Made by a program: the position numbers and the translations under genes | Assembly: GCA_002104895.1 (NCBI GenBank) | Contig: MCFG01000008.1 | Coordinates: forward strand, 337,978 to 401,977 | Direction: 5' to 3' | Length of the DNA stretch: 64,000 bases | Origin: Anaeromyces robustus | Lineage: Eukaryota; Neocallimastigomycota; Neocallimastigomycetes; Neocallimastigales; Neocallimastigaceae | Part shown: positions 60,811 to 64,000 of the stretch, one piece after another | Layout of the letters: every line of letters starts with the position of its first letter | Numbering within the stretch: the stretch's first letter is position 1 | The notes under the pieces: model-generated | Databases searched by the model: none | Seen by the model: only the letters and a program-made list of their open reading frames with translations | Told to the model about the DNA's origin: nothing

Positions 60811-62287
60811 TTTTATTACTATTATTATTATTATCATTGTTAATATTTCTTAAATTATATGTATTATTATTTAAATTATTATTAATTGGAGAACTTGGAT
60901 TATAAGAAGTATTTCTAGTTTGAAAACTAAAATCATTTTCTTCTTTATTAATAATTGTCTCTTGTACAGGAATAGAATTTGTATTTAGTACATGTTCTGA
61001 TGGGGTATCATTATTATTTAAAGAATTAAAAACATGTTTATTGTTAATTAATGATGAATGTTGATGCACTGATGAAGGGGTATTATCTTGATTTTGAATT
61101 TCATTACTAGTGCCTTGAACTTTAATATTTTTTAATATAGGATCTGGTATAACTTTTTCAATAGTTTCTTCTTTAAGAAGATCATTATGATTAATAACAT
61201 GGATTGCTTTCGTTGTATTTTGAGATATTTGATTTGACTTGATATTAGTACTGTTATTATTATTAGTTATATTGGTATTATTATTATTATTATCTTTAAA
61301 ATCTTTTGAAAATTTAGATAAATTTGATTTTATTGATTGTGGTGTTAGTTGTTTCAAATTAGAAATTTCAATTTTATTTAGTTTTATGGAATTTGTAACC
61401 GTATTTGAAGATAAACTATCTGGACTATTATTAATATGATTAATAGTTTCACATGTATTCATTTCAACTTTATTTGTTAAATCTTTATAATTTTGAATAT
61501 CAATATTAATTATATCTTCTGTTGGTGTTGGTATATTATTTGAATGATAAGTATAAGTATATTTCATATTATTGCTTTTTTCTAAATTACTATGTATTGA
61601 ACAATTATTATCTTTAATACAATTATATAAATATTTTTTATTATTTCCTATTTTATTTTTTATCAAATCCTTATTATCTTTTAAAGATTGTTGTTTATTT
61701 TTTTCTTTTTTATTTCTGTTACTTCTTCTATAAGTTTGTTTACCATAGCACTCACTAAAATCATCTTCATAATCCCCATTATAATTTTCATCTTCATCAT
61801 CATTATATATAGTATGATTTAATTCATTATATTTTGAAAAATCATCCTCCTTTATATTATTTTTATCCTTTTCTATAAATTTATTTTTTATATATTGATT
61901 ATTTTTATTATTATATTTATTAATTGTATGATTACCTATAATGATTATAGCCCCTATTGAATCTTCTGTTTTAAAAGAATTCTCTAAATCAACACAATCA
62001 ATTACCAATGATTCATCATTTACTTCAGTAACGTTAAATAATTGATCTGGTGATATTAATTTATAAGAATCTTCATTTTTAAAAGTTTTAAATCTTTCAT
62101 CACTTGGATATGTTTCTTCATCAACTTTAAAATATTTAACATTATTTATCATATCATTACTTAAATTTAAACGTTTTAATATTTTTGATTTAATATCAAA
62201 AATATTTGTTTTTCTCGTAAATAAAATTGAAAAAGTGTTATTGGGATCATCGCCCCAAATTAAACAAGTAACTGCATAAGAAAACAT
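58162..62287 (-). CDS. Membrane protein with Crinkler-like ubiquitin-fold N-terminus
   Basis: Three exons in coding order: 60601-62287, 59614-60316 and 58162-59386; 1204 residues. Residues 1 to about 100 resemble the Crinkler (CRN) N-terminal ubiquitin-like domain seen in oomycetes and some fungi: VTCLIWGDDPNNTFSILFTR, DIKSKILKRLNLS, VKYFKVD, and a Pro-Asp segment SPDQLFNVTEV. A long Asn-rich linker follows, then a Ser/Pro-rich stretch (RSPRSPRSPKSPQSSDSPP) and a PPSYEN motif (PPxY, WW-domain ligand). A hydrophobic segment (FCLLMLLAIISLIVFLIIFF, from about residue 800) is a clear transmembrane helix. The last about 380 residues have many N-x-S/T sites and end in a hydrophobic tail (KILSIFITFSIHLFIFHI) that could be a second helix or a GPI signal. 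Cytoplasmic CRN-like head, outside tail is the likely topology. Function is unknown. Confidence 0.8.
59398..59453. repeat. (AAAT)n array in intron 2 of the CRN-like gene
   Basis: About 14 AAAT units within the intron 59387-59613. Confidence 0.95.
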
Positions 62288-64000
62288 TTTTTTATTTTAT
62301 TATTATATATATTAAATAAAAAATGATATAACTAAATTAAATTATTATATAATTCAATTAATATATTGTAAGAAATAAAATAGTGATTATTTCTTTTAAT
62401 ATAAATAATATTCTTATTATATTGATTGTTTTCTTAAATTAAATTTGTAAATAGTAACATTAACATTTATTTTTTATTTAATTATACTTTTTAAAAAAAT
62501 TTTTTTTTTATTTATTATTTTATTTTATTTCGTTCTGTTTTATTTTATTTTATTTTCTCTCTTGTTTATTTAGTTTTATTTCTTTTTTCTTTATAAATCT
62601 TAAATTATTTTATTCTCTCTCTCTTGTTTATTTAGTCTCGTTTCTTTTTCCTTGATATATCTTAAGTGTTAAAAGTTTTAAATATATTAAATATGAAACA
62701 ATTTTTATTATATATAAAATATTAATCTAAAAGAATGTTAAAAAAACATATTGATGAAATGTTAATGTTAATAATTTATTAATAAATAAATAATTTCTAA
62801 TTTCTAATCAATTGAAAAAAAAAAAAACGAATGTTTTTTTTTTTTTTTTTTTAATAATAAGAATATGTTGTTGAATATTTATTTTTATACTTTTGTTAGT
62901 ATTTCAAAAAAAAAATATTTTAATTGTTAAAAATATTCTTATTTCCAAAGAATTAAATATTTTATATATCTAAATTTCAAGAAAAATAAATGTCTTTTGA
63001 AAATATATTACTACTTAATATTAAAAAAAAAAAAAATCAATTAGTTATATTATTATTATTGTTTAAATATATAATAGATATAAATATAATTTGATTATAA
63101 TAAGTTTATAGCAAAATTTATATATTTAATTTATTAATCATTATATATATTATTGTTATTAGTAATAAATATATAATGAATAATTGTTAATATCATAAAA
63201 TTTTTATTTTCTTATAATTTTATTCTTTTCTATATTAAATTAATTTCAATTTCTTTCATTGAATTATATAAAAATAAATTTATTATTCCTTAATAATTAC
63301 TATATTGTTAAAATTATTAATTAAATATTTAATGTATAAAATGATTATAAAAATATTAATAATAAAATTGATTACTTACTAAATTATATTAAATTATATA
63401 TATATAATATTTCTATGAATTTTACTGTATATTACACTATTTGATAAACATAAAAAAAAGGATTATTATATTTATAATCTGTATATTTCAAAATATATAT
63501 AAATAAAATATTACTGATGACAATTTGAATTTGTATTTATTGATTTAATCCATATATTAATGTAATATGATGAGGTGAGGCAGTTTATTAAAGATGAAAA
63601 TACAAAATTTTAAAGAGTGCAATAATCATATTACATAAACATTATCTTTTCTATATTTTTTGACTTCTAAAAAAAAGATTTGCTTTAATAGTAATTAAAA
63701 ATTAAGTAACATCAATATCAATAAAAAAAATATATTTTTAAAATATTTTAAATAAAGAAAAAAAAGGATTTTTTAATTTATATGCATTTTTAAAAAATAT
63801 ATATATATAATTATTAATATATTATAAATTATAATAAAATATAATACCAACTATAAAATATTCATTATAAATATATTACATTTATATTACGTAAGTATAA
63901 AATTTATATATTAGTTATATATAATAAATTTTTTTTATTTATTAGTTATTATATTTATTATAGTTAATACTAAATTTTTTTATTTAAATAAATATAATAT
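62288..64000. other. Upstream and distal intergenic, A/T-rich
   Basis: Upstream of the CRN-like gene. A pyrimidine-rich tandem duplication lies at 62551-62603 and 62611-62665. The rest is A/T-rich. The segment 63530-63680 (around GATGAGGTGAGGCAGTTTATT) is slightly more complex but carries no open frame. No gene was seen to the right edge. Confidence 0.55.

Overview
The window is eukaryotic nuclear DNA of extreme AT content. It carries 17 intact protein-coding genes and the 5' end of an eighteenth. Exons are islands of higher complexity. Introns are mostly 60-200 bases, with GTAWRT-type donors and TAG/AAG acceptors. Intergenic DNA is nearly pure A/T with many tri-, tetra- and pentanucleotide microsatellites, and several proteins carry long Asn runs encoded by AAT. 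An STB6-type protein, a family known from fungi, occurs together with axonemal genes (CFAP299, CCDC87, a SAXO4-like protein, and a Tctex1-domain protein that may be axonemal). This points to a flagellated fungus. The base composition best fits the anaerobic gut fungi (Neocallimastigomycota: Neocallimastix, Piromyces, Anaeromyces and relatives). The lineage is inferred from content, not from a search.

Layout. 1-6.1 kb: the 5' end of an Asn-rich gene (-), peptidyl-tRNA hydrolase 2 (+), the ESCRT-III subunit Vps20/CHMP6 (-), and a conserved protein of unknown function (+). 6.2-10.8 kb: an 11-exon SNF2 annealing-helicase gene of the SMARCAL1/ZRANB3 type with an N-terminal GRF zinc finger (-). 12.2-16.1 kb: a DDHD-domain phospholipase (+). 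16.7-21.2 kb: a 1470-residue intronless low-complexity protein (-). 21.2-25.8 kb: a gene-poor A/T stretch. 25.8-26.2 kb: a small two-exon gene (+). 28.0-36.0 kb: an unrecognised 896-residue protein (+), then a CCDC87 homologue (+). 37.1-40.4 kb: FRA10AC1 (+) converging on a Tctex1-domain gene (-). 41.3-51.4 kb: TRAPPC12 (-), an STB6-like protein (+), and a proline-rich adaptor-like protein (+). 52.2-56.9 kb: CFAP299 (-) divergent from a SAXO4/PPP1R32-like gene (+). 58.1-62.3 kb: an unusual membrane protein whose N-terminus resembles the Crinkler ubiquitin-like domain (-). The remainder to 64.0 kb is A/T-rich with no gene seen.

The genes do not form one pathway. Two loose themes are visible: trafficking and membrane lipids (Vps20, DDHD lipase, TRAPPC12) and the flagellum (CCDC87, CFAP299, SAXO4-like, perhaps the Tctex1 protein). 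Exon structures were built by hand from splice signals, frame continuity and family conservation. Every junction reported keeps the frame except the first one of CCDC87, which is flagged. No tRNA, rRNA, CRISPR array or complete mobile element was seen. One short decayed coding-like patch lies at about 36.4-36.9 kb.
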